A DNA stretch of 64,000 nt, from assembly GCA_000474255.1 (NCBI GenBank), contig BATO01000013.1, positions 1-64,000 of the forward strand. The letters run 5' to 3'. This document shows, piece by piece, positions 42,648 through 50,388 of the stretch. A program made the position numbers and the translations under genes. Source of the DNA: Aquipseudomonas alcaligenes MRY13-0052 (lineage in GTDB: Bacteria; Pseudomonadota; Gammaproteobacteria; Pseudomonadales; Pseudomonadaceae). A model generated the notes under the pieces. The model was not told where the DNA came from. It worked only from the letters and a program-made list of their open reading frames with translations, and did no database searches. Every line of letters starts with the position of its first letter. Position 1 is the stretch's first letter.

Positions 42648-44575
42648 CGTGCGCAGCCCTCGGTCCAGGCGGGCTCGGCGACCTGCAGCTGGGCCAGTTG
42701 GCGCAGCGCCTGCTGCATGCTGGGCATGTCGATGTGGTGCACGTCCACGGCGTGGCCGATGCGTTCCAGCATGGGGATGGAGAGTTCGCCGCCCAGGTGC
42801 TGGCGGAAATCCTCCAGCCCCTGCACTACGCGCAGGTTGCCCTGGTCATCGGCCAGGGTCAGTTCCGGGGGCGACAGGTTGAAGCCGAGCCGGGTCAGCA
42901 GGTCCAGCAGGCGTTGCGCTTCGCTGGGTGCGAGCAGGCCCAGGGCCTTGGCGTACAGCGCATCCAGGGCCATGCCCACGGCCACCGCTTCACCATGGCG
43001 CAGGCGATGGCTGCTGAGTTTTTCCAGCTTGTGTGCGGCCCAGTGGCCATAGTCCAGCGGGCGGCCGTTGCCACGCTCGAAGGGGTCGCCGCCCCGGGTG
43101 ATCTGCTCCAGGTGCAGCTCGGCGCAGCGGCGAATGGCGTGGCGGCTGGGATCGTGGGCGAAGGCGGCGAGGGCGTCGGCGTTGTGTTCCATCCAGGCGA
43201 AGAACGCGGCGTCCTTGATGGCCGCGACCTTGACCGCTTCCGCCAGCCCGGCCAACTGGTCGCGCCGGGACAGGCCGAGCAGCAGCTGGAAGTCGTTGAT
43301 CACCGCATCGGCGGGCTGGAAGGCCCCCAGCAGGTTCTTCTGCTCGAAGGCGTTGATGCCGTTCTTCACCCCGATGCCGGCGTCGTTCTGCGCCAGCACG
43401 GTGGTGGGGATGCGGATCAGCCGCACACCACGGTGGAAGGTGGCGCAGGCATAGCCCACGGCATCCAGCAGCGCGCCACCACCCAGGGCGAGCACGTAGC
43501 AGTGGCGGTCCAGGCCCTGTTCGAGCATCTGCCCGTAGAGGCGCTGCAGAACCTCGGGCGTCTTGCAGGCTTCGCCGGCTGGCACCGCCACCGGCCCGGC
43601 CAGCAGGCGCAAGTCGTCGGCGCGGGATTGGAAGTAGCGGGTGATCTGCTGCTCCAGGGCCGGGTTGCTGCGCAGCAGGCCCTCGTCGGCGAAAACCATG
43701 ACCGTCACCGGGCGCTTGCCGCTGGCCATCAGCTGTTGCTGCAGGCAGTCGTTATGGACGGCGAACAGGTGCTCGGTGAACAGCACCGGGTAGCGGTAGG
43801 TGACAGTGAAGGCGCCTTCCAGGTGGGCCGGTTTCGCTGTGGCGGCAGAGCGCTCGCGCCGCCATGCCAGCAGCCCGCGCCCGGCGAGGAACAGCGCCGG
43901 CAGCAACATGCTGGCCAGCACCGCCAGGAGTATGGCCTGGTCCTCGGCGATGTAGCTGCCCAGCGCGCTGTAGACCAGGGCCAGGCCGGCGTTGGCCAGG
44001 GTGGTGATGACCAGGAAACGGCCCAGTGGGTAGCGCTGCATGCCGGCGGCCAGCACCGAGGTTTCCGCCAGCACGGGCACGCCGCGCAGGCAGATCAGCG
44101 ACAGGGTGTTGAGCCGGTTGGCCAGGCGCCCGGCCTTACGCCAGTCCTCGATATCCAGCAGCCCGGAGGCGATGCGGAAATACCCGGCCCCCAGCCAGTA
44201 GCCCAGCAGCGAGCCCAGGCACAGGCCGATGAAGATCACCAGGTAGCCGCCGACGGCCCCGAGCATGGCCACTGCCAGCAGCGACACCATGCTCGACGGC
44301 ACCGGCAGCACCACATCGAGGGCCAGCAGCGCCACCAGCAGGACGGCGAGATTGAATGCGCGGACAGGGTCGGCAGGATGCTGGCCGAGGCTTTCCAGCA
44401 GGTGCTGCATCTGCTCTTCGAAGAGCAGGAAGCTGATGATCACCAACCCCGCGAACAGGGCAAGCGACAGGCAGAAGTGTTCCAGCGGTCCTCTCCGCGA
44501 GAGGACGTGACTCATCAGGCGCTTCATCAAGATCCCTTTGCTCAGGCTGATTTCCTTATCGCTGTCGAGGTCCAT
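42644..44575 (-). CDS. eboD: Fused VTT/DedA membrane domain and 3-dehydroquinate synthase-like EboD
   Basis: This 643-residue protein has an N-terminal VTT/DedA-type membrane domain (about residues 25-235, with VVLPVPSSMVSLLAVAMLGAV and LICLRGVPVLAETSVLAAGM). A dehydroquinate-synthase-like domain follows from about 260 to 600. It has the NAD-binding GGGALLDAVGYACATFHRG, PTTVLAQNDAGIGVKNGIN, a Glu in LAEAVKVAAIKD, and the metal-binding His residues in YGHWAAHKLEKLS and RLRHGEAVAVG. EboD is normally only the synthase half, so the fusion is notable. It is the first gene of the operon. A later start at 44527 (AAAGGG six bases upstream) is an alternative. Confidence 0.88.
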   Translation of the reverse strand: MDLDSDKEISLSKGILMKRLMSHVLSRRGPLEHFCLSLALFAGLVIISFLLFEEQMQHLLESLGQHPADPVRAFNLAVLLVALLALDVVLPVPSSMVSLLAVAMLGAVGGYLVIFIGLCLGSLLGYWLGAGYFRIASGLLDIEDWRKAGRLANRLNTLSLICLRGVPVLAETSVLAAGMQRYPLGRFLVITTLANAGLALVYSALGSYIAEDQAILLAVLASMLLPALFLAGRGLLAWRRERSAATAKPAHLEGAFTVTYRYPVLFTEHLFAVHNDCLQQQLMASGKRPVTVMVFADEGLLRSNPALEQQITRYFQSRADDLRLLAGPVAVPAGEACKTPEVLQRLYGQMLEQGLDRHCYVLALGGGALLDAVGYACATFHRGVRLIRIPTTVLAQNDAGIGVKNGINAFEQKNLLGAFQPADAVINDFQLLLGLSRRDQLAGLAEAVKVAAIKDAAFFAWMEHNADALAAFAHDPSRHAIRRCAELHLEQITRGGDPFERGNGRPLDYGHWAAHKLEKLSSHRLRHGEAVAVGMALDALYAKALGLLAPSEAQRLLDLLTRLGFNLSPPELTLADDQGNLRVVQGLEDFRQHLGGELSIPMLERIGHAVDVHHIDMPSMQQALRQLAQLQVAEPAWTEGCAR

Positions 44576-45143
44576 GCCTCAACAGCGCCAGCCTTCACTT
44601 CCTAATGCCCGGCTGGCTTCGCTTATCTACGGCGACTGCGTAATTGCAACGTAGACAGTGGGGTTATTTTTGCAAGCAAGCGGATGGCGGCGGCAAAGAC
44701 CGAAGACGGCGCGTTGAAAGCTGCCCGGGCGATCAGGAAATGGCGGGCGCAGATGCAGGCCACGAAATCCGGGACCTGTGGTGAAGCGCGAATTCGTTTG
44801 TGGAACGCAGCGTCAGGTATCCGGTTATGGATAGCGAAGCGCTGATGAGGAATGGCTCTAGAAAGTTGCAGCGCGGCTGACTCAGGGGTGTTACAGAAGC
44901 AGCAGATGCGAACGATGGACGCGGATGAAAACCAAGGAGCCGACATGGCGAAGTGCGCACCTGGAAAATCGGATCAGCAGATCGACGTGGTTGTCGAGAT
45001 TAGCTAAAGGCGCGCACGAGGCAACCTATTGAAAAATATAAATAATATTTTCTGCCGCATTCATTTTAGTATTGAATTTTGAAATTTCCGCATATTTAAC
45101 TAGATTACTGAAGACTTCCGCATTTTTTGTTATGGACGTTGCC
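44576..45143. other. Boundary region between the ebo operon and the tni element
   Basis: No convincing gene is present in 568 bp. It should hold the promoter of the minus-strand ebo operon near 44600-44680. Base composition falls towards AT at about 45030, so the left end of the transposable element probably lies between about 44990 and 45055. A 20-codon frame with a good ribosome-binding site (44945-45007) may be a truncated host gene start. Confidence 0.5.
45052..45123. repeat. Three direct CCGCAT repeats, candidate transposase binding sites
   Basis: CCGCAT with a T-rich flank (TCTGCCGCAT, ATTTCCGCAT, ACTTCCGCAT) occurs at 45055-45060, 45088-45093 and 45118-45123, spaced 33 and 30 bp, directly before tniA. 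Repeated sites of this spacing next to tniA resemble TnsB/TniA binding sites at an element end. Confidence 0.5.
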
Positions 45144-46973
45144 ATGCAAAAAATAAGCATAAGGCCGGGCGTTTTAGTTCTTGCGGGAAATAGAAGATTA
45201 GAAGTTGTCGCGCCGGTCTCATCAAGCAAGATCGAAGCTAGAGATGTCATCTCTGGTGAAACAGTTTTTATTTCGCCAGGAGAGATAGAGTTTGAGCTAA
45301 AAACGCCTCTTTATTCAGGCAGTGAAACGCTTCAGGCAGAAGCAGAGCTCGCCATAAGGGATTCAGATCTCAAGTTGGCAACTGATCGATTCAACGTGTT
45401 AGCCCCTTTAAAAACCAAGCAATTTCTCTCTAAGCAAGACGTAGAACAATGCAGTGTAACGCTCGGGCTTAGTGCTTCTCAAATTCGGAGGCTTTTCTCG
45501 CAGCTAGAGGTGAAAAAAGGGCCGGAGAGTCTGATCCTAAAAAGACGCGGAAGAACGAAGGGCGTCAAAATAATCGGGGCGGAGGCAGAAGATATCATCC
45601 AACAGGTCATTGATGAATACTATGCAGGACCTGGCGCGACCGTAGAACGTGTTATACAGAAAGTAAAAGAGCAGTGTTTGGCTCTCTCCCTCAAAGCGCC
45701 GAGCTCAGCGACGATAGGTAATCGGGTAAGAGAGCGGAAGCCCCGCGAATTGCTGGCAAAAAAATCCGGGGCAAAAGCAGCTCGCCAAGCTTATGCTGTA
45801 CGTGGAGAAAAAGTACAGCCTGAAGCTCCTCTTCAATTAATCCAGATAGATCACGCACTAGTTGATTGCATTATTGTTGATGATCAGCGAATGCCGCTAA
45901 TGCGTCCATGGATAACAATTGCTATCGATGTGTATACGCGAGTCGTGCTTGGTTTTTACTTATCGCTATCATATCCTTCAGCAATGTCTGTTGCGCTATG
46001 CATCGCTCACGCAATACTTCCCAAGCATAGCTGGTTAAAGTCTTATGGATTTAGTGGCCATGAATATCCCTTCTACGGCCTGCCCAAGAGAATACATGTC
46101 GATAATGCCAAAGAGTTTAGGTCGAAAAAATTATACGACAGTTGTCGATCATATGGAATTGAATTGACATTTCGCCCTAGGGGCACACCACATAATGGGG
46201 CCCACATTGAACGATTGATTGGTACTCTTATGGGCAAGATTCATATATTGCCTGGAACCACAATGTCATCGACTAAAGCTAAAGGTGAGTATAAAAGTGA
46301 AAGGATGGCTTCGTTACTATTCTCTGAGTTTCGGGAGTGGCTAATTAGAGAGGTGGAAATTTATCACAGCACAGAGCACTCTGCCTTAGGCTGCTCACCG
46401 CTCCATAAGTGGGAAGAGTATTATCAGAACAAAGATGGCAGCTTCTCCTACCCCTTACTAGTAGATGACCCGAAACGCTTGCTTATTGATTTCATGCCTT
46501 CTAAGACGCGGGTAATAGGAAGGGCAGGAATCAGAATGCACAATATCGATTACTACACCAACACATTGAAACGCTTTGATATCGGAACGAAGTGTGTGGT
46601 GCGATATGATCCTGATTCACTAAAGAAAATATGGGTACTGCCAGAGGGTGAAAAAAATTACATCGAGCTAAGCTATGCTGACCTTCGACTCCCTGATACT
46701 ACGCTATCCGAGTTTAAAAGTTTAAGGAAGAAGATTCGCGGCGAAAGCTCGCGAAGGGTGCCTACTGCAGAAGTCTTCAAGTTGATTGAGAAAAATGAAC
46801 AGCTTGTTCGTGCTGCGACTATGGCGAGCAAGCAAGCCCGTAAAACACGAGAGCGTAAGAAGTCACGACTCTCCGATCCAGGGCATCCATTGAATACGCA
46901 GCGCCAAATTAAAGGTCGTGTTGAGTCGGTAGACTACAGTGTTAATCCTGTTGCTTATACTCTAGAGGACTGA
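45144..46973 (+). CDS. tniA: Transposase TniA/TnsB, DDE integrase
   Basis: This 609-residue protein has an N-terminal HTH-rich region, a central rve-type DDE domain and a C-terminal Mu-transposase-like beta domain. The DDE residues lie in LIQIDHALVD, PKRIHVDNAKEF and HNGAHIERLIG. It catalyses strand transfer at the element ends. The start at 45144 was chosen to match the usual short TniA N-terminus; an ATG at 45132 and a TTG at 45072 are also in frame. Base composition is much lower in GC than in the flanking ebo genes. Confidence 0.9.
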   Translation: MQKISIRPGVLVLAGNRRLEVVAPVSSSKIEARDVISGETVFISPGEIEFELKTPLYSGSETLQAEAELAIRDSDLKLATDRFNVLAPLKTKQFLSKQDVEQCSVTLGLSASQIRRLFSQLEVKKGPESLILKRRGRTKGVKIIGAEAEDIIQQVIDEYYAGPGATVERVIQKVKEQCLALSLKAPSSATIGNRVRERKPRELLAKKSGAKAARQAYAVRGEKVQPEAPLQLIQIDHALVDCIIVDDQRMPLMRPWITIAIDVYTRVVLGFYLSLSYPSAMSVALCIAHAILPKHSWLKSYGFSGHEYPFYGLPKRIHVDNAKEFRSKKLYDSCRSYGIELTFRPRGTPHNGAHIERLIGTLMGKIHILPGTTMSSTKAKGEYKSERMASLLFSEFREWLIREVEIYHSTEHSALGCSPLHKWEEYYQNKDGSFSYPLLVDDPKRLLIDFMPSKTRVIGRAGIRMHNIDYYTNTLKRFDIGTKCVVRYDPDSLKKIWVLPEGEKNYIELSYADLRLPDTTLSEFKSLRKKIRGESSRRVPTAEVFKLIEKNEQLVRAATMASKQARKTRERKKSRLSDPGHPLNTQRQIKGRVESVDYSVNPVAYTLED

Positions 46974-46998
46974 GGGTCGCCCCCTGCTGAGGTGCTTA

Positions 46999-47892
46999 AT
47001 GAAGACGTCAGTAAATTTTGACCATGTCGACCCTAAGTTTCGTGATCACCTGCTCCTCGGTGATCGTGAGCGCATCAGCAAGATATACAGGGACTGCTGG
47101 ATAAATTACCCACAGGCGGTGGCGATCAGGGCAGGGGTACGCGCTATTTACGAAATGCCACCGAAAACTCAGGCGCAATGCATGTTGATTTGTGGCCGCC
47201 CAGGCATGGGTAAGACCAGTCTATTTAAGAAGATTGAGTCTGATATGGAGTCACTCAGAAAAAGGCATATTGACTCTTATGGTTGTATCGCATTCAGCCT
47301 GTCTCCTGACCCCAATCTCCATGGCTTCGAAGACAGTATTAGTGAGGCGCTGGGTGTGCCAATAGGTAAGATTCGGAACGGTCTGGTTCCTGAAGTATTC
47401 TGCCGACTAGCACATTTGCGCAGAATGAGGCTCGTGTTAATTGATGAGGTTCACAATCTACTGAATGCTGGACGAATCGACCAGCGTAAGAATCTGGCTT
47501 TTTTCAGAGCACTCAGCAGTCCACCGATGTCACTATCTATCATAGCGTTTGGTGTGGAAGATGCAGTTCATGCTATTAGCAGTGACGAGCAGTTGGAGCG
47601 GCGCTTTCAGCTCTGTGATCTACCTCCTTGGAGAGAAAATGAAAGCTTCCGCTCGTTCCTTGCAACTTATGAACGCGCGTTGCCCCTGAAGAAGCCGTCT
47701 GAGTTAGGGAAGCAAGAAAATGTCCGTTATTTGCTGGGTGCTACTGGCGGCATCACCGACGCCATCGTAAAGCGAATAACAAGAGGTGCAGTATGGGCGA
47801 TAGTGGAAGGCAGGGAAGCTATCGATCGCTATTGCTTAGAAAAAGCAGCCGAAATACCACCTTATCTTGACTGTTTTGATGATGAGGCGTAA
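46999..47892 (+). CDS. tniB: Transposition AAA ATPase TniB/TnsC
   Basis: This 297-residue protein has Walker A LICGRPGMGKTSL at about residue 70 and Walker B RLVLIDEVHNLL, with sensor-type segments later (SSDEQLERRFQLCDLPPW). TniB/TnsC is the ATP-dependent regulator that links target choice to the TniA transposase. It lies 25 bp after tniA. Confidence 0.9.
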   Translation: MKTSVNFDHVDPKFRDHLLLGDRERISKIYRDCWINYPQAVAIRAGVRAIYEMPPKTQAQCMLICGRPGMGKTSLFKKIESDMESLRKRHIDSYGCIAFSLSPDPNLHGFEDSISEALGVPIGKIRNGLVPEVFCRLAHLRRMRLVLIDEVHNLLNAGRIDQRKNLAFFRALSSPPMSLSIIAFGVEDAVHAISSDEQLERRFQLCDLPPWRENESFRSFLATYERALPLKKPSELGKQENVRYLLGATGGITDAIVKRITRGAVWAIVEGREAIDRYCLEKAAEIPPYLDCFDDEA

Positions 47893-49006
47893 TGGCTATT
47901 TCTCCGGCTTGTTAAAGCCGGTGCCTCAAGAAGCCTTTTCTGCCTGGCTTGAGAGAGGACTGCATGGAAAGCAACCGCTTCTATTTCTGCAGGCGAAAGA
48001 GTGTTTGAAACATCATGGCGTCGAGGATGCAGACGCCTCCCTTTCCCCGCCAGTTGTAGAGACGGTATCTAAGGTATTAGGTTTGCCGAAAGAGTATTTT
48101 AAACGGACATTCTCTTTGCCCGGTGACTGGTTAAAGGCGTCGCCCAAGAAACGTTTTCGGTACTGCGAATATTGCCTCCTTCTTGACTTTCGGCTCAATC
48201 GACAGCCTACGGCGAGAGTCACTTGGTTCTACTGGTGGTTCAATGTCTGTCCAGTGCACGGCTGCCTTCTGCTTGAAGAGGAGAGTACCTCGGCACCAGT
48301 GGCTCTACATTCTATAATTCGCAAGAATCAGGCGCTGATGCCCTTTGGCGGGTGGGTGCTCAGCTCATACATTCAGAGACGGCAAAACTTGAGCCGTGAC
48401 TCATTTAAGGTGCTGCTGCTTATGGCGCTGGGGTTTCAGAAGTGGTACCAGCACTCTGTCCAGCACGGTACTTTCCTTGTAGGTGGAGCCGAAGTTGATC
48501 TCGCCGAGATGGAGAGATTTCTAAGTGATCTTCTGGCAATCATTGGAAAAAAACGAGTTTATCCTGGTGATCCTCTTCCTGATATCGCGCAAATTCTGCG
48601 TATCAAGTCCTGGAGTACGCTTAGTTCTTCACTGTCAATAGACTCAGGCTGTGAGCCTTTTTTATGTCTAGATCCCGGCGAGCACTCCGGCGACATCCGC
48701 ATGGCAATGTTTGCTTTTCTCGGACTGCTTCTGAAGTTGCCCTATTGTGTTCATCTGTGGCCTGCTGGCAGCGGGCCGATCGACGAAGGATCGTTCGCCA
48801 ACATTTGGATTGGAATGCACAGTGATGCGGCGAGGGTGCCTAGCTATTTTAGCTGGTTGCGGCAGCGTTCTGAGGAGTGGAGCGAGCCAATTCGCATCCA
48901 TTTCCAATATCTGCTTGAGGGTAGGACGCGGAAGATCCGTTCTGGAGAGAAGGTGAAAAGCTGGATAGAAGAAAAAACTAACCCCCTGGTGCGCAGTACG
49001 AGATAA
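47879..49006 (+). CDS. tniQ: Target-selection protein TniQ
   Basis: This 375-residue protein has the TniQ zinc-ribbon signature. Cys pairs lie in RYCEYCLLLDFR and in WFNVCPVHGCLLLEEES, and helical domains follow. TniQ guides the TniA/TniB complex to the target. Its start overlaps the tniB end by 14 bp, so the three tni genes form one operon. No resolvase or TnsA gene is present in this part of the element. Confidence 0.85.
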   Translation: MMRRNGYFSGLLKPVPQEAFSAWLERGLHGKQPLLFLQAKECLKHHGVEDADASLSPPVVETVSKVLGLPKEYFKRTFSLPGDWLKASPKKRFRYCEYCLLLDFRLNRQPTARVTWFYWWFNVCPVHGCLLLEEESTSAPVALHSIIRKNQALMPFGGWVLSSYIQRRQNLSRDSFKVLLLMALGFQKWYQHSVQHGTFLVGGAEVDLAEMERFLSDLLAIIGKKRVYPGDPLPDIAQILRIKSWSTLSSSLSIDSGCEPFLCLDPGEHSGDIRMAMFAFLGLLLKLPYCVHLWPAGSGPIDEGSFANIWIGMHSDAARVPSYFSWLRQRSEEWSEPIRIHFQYLLEGRTRKIRSGEKVKSWIEEKTNPLVRSTR

Positions 49007-49218
49007 ATCTCGCCCGAGGCGTGGGGGTTATTCTTGAGAAAAATCGTAACGTAGGATCCTCATGCCGTCAATCCGAATGGATGTCGAAGCTCACAGGAGT
49101 TTCTTTAGGGGAAGACGAGCGGGCTCAGTCACTTCGTGCGAAAAGCCCTAGCATGTGAGACTTCCAGTGAGAAGTAGCAGTGGGTGCCTAGCAACGTGCC
49201 CGATTGCGAGCACCCCGG

Positions 49219-50388
49219 CTACAGCGCTTCCTGTTCCACCGTAAACCCTGCGGTCAATACAGCCTCGCCCAGCTCACTCCACCCTGCCTGCTCCGCAAAA
49301 TACTTCATTCGCTGTGCAGTTCGCTTGGAGGCGGGCCTCCTGAGCTCCAAGGGTACGTTGTCGGGATGCATTGCATGAGGTTTTAGGCTGTGCCCTATCA
49401 GAGCCGAAGCCTTGGCCAGTGTGGCCGCTATCCGAAATCCCCCTTCATCGACATCTCCCCAGTGGTGGATGGGGGTGCCGATCTCAATGCTGGAAAGGAT
49501 ACGTTGGTACATTGCTCTCCAGGCTGGAGACGGCATGCCGGCGGTGTAAATTAGCAGGGTAGGGTGATCAAAGTGTCGCTTGGCTTCACTGTGGAACGTG
49601 GTTAGGTTTTCGATGGTAAGGACACCATTTATCGTGCCTGAAGCGGCATGAATGGCGCTGGCGGGAAGCCCGGTATAAGGCTCGTCGAGCCTTGCTGTGA
49701 CACGGCCCCTGACGATATCTACATTGCCTGCAAGTAATACCGGCTGCTCTTCTTTGAATAGTCCGAGTTCTTGCCAAATCTCTGGCGGCGTCCTGGCCGC
49801 GGCCTCCAGCGAACCTTGTAGCAAGACATCCAATGGAACAGTAAGTTGCTCGATCCGCTTGCTGTTTCGAAGCAAGCGAGCGCTGACTTCGCGCACCGAA
49901 GACAAGGTCGCATTCTGCGCACCGACACAATGGTCGATGACCATGATTGCTTCTACCCAGTCGGCAGCGGCGTCAGGCCCCCACCCCCGGACGTTCGCCA
50001 TCCTTGACCATTTTTCAATAACTAGTTCGAGCACATCGTGCTGCGCTAGATGCGGTGCCAGGAGCGATTTGGCTTCGGCCATTATGTCCGCATGTGTGGT
50101 TTGCTTGAGAAATCGCGCAAGGGCAGGAGTATCTATCAGGTCAATGCGCTCGATCAGCCCGTCTACTGGATTCAGTTTGTCGCGCACGAAGCTGATGGCT
50201 CCGACGTCCCGGGCAGCAAGGAACACTTCCTCGCATTGCTGCTTCTGGTGCCAGTTTCTGATCGAGCTGTACGGCTTGATCTGTGTCGCGGTCAACGCCG
50301 GAGGGCGTTGACGCACACCGGCGGTTGCTTGGTTACCCGCCTTCAAAAGCTTGAGTAGCAGTTTGTTGGCGATATCTTCTGGCGTCAT
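49219..50388 (-). CDS. jetD: Wadjet system nuclease subunit JetD (Toprim/DUF2220)
   Basis: This 389-residue protein has an N-terminal DUF3322 region (TATQIKPYSSIRNWHQKQ) and a C-terminal DUF2220/Toprim-like domain with the acidic residues in TIENLTTFHSEAK and HHWGDVDEGGFRIAATL. JetD is the topoVI-like nuclease that cuts plasmid DNA extruded by JetABC. The gene overlaps jetC by 4 bp (ATGA) and ends the operon. Confidence 0.9.
   Translation of the reverse strand: MTPEDIANKLLLKLLKAGNQATAGVRQRPPALTATQIKPYSSIRNWHQKQQCEEVFLAARDVGAISFVRDKLNPVDGLIERIDLIDTPALARFLKQTTHADIMAEAKSLLAPHLAQHDVLELVIEKWSRMANVRGWGPDAAADWVEAIMVIDHCVGAQNATLSSVREVSARLLRNSKRIEQLTVPLDVLLQGSLEAAARTPPEIWQELGLFKEEQPVLLAGNVDIVRGRVTARLDEPYTGLPASAIHAASGTINGVLTIENLTTFHSEAKRHFDHPTLLIYTAGMPSPAWRAMYQRILSSIEIGTPIHHWGDVDEGGFRIAATLAKASALIGHSLKPHAMHPDNVPLELRRPASKRTAQRMKYFAEQAGWSELGEAVLTAGFTVEQEAL

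Noticed and set aside
44945-45007. 20-codon frame with AAGGAG, loosely like the N-terminus of inorganic pyrophosphatase (APGKSDQQIDVVVEIS)
   Set aside because: The similarity is short and needs a gap. It may be a gene start truncated by the element, but I cannot support a gene call.
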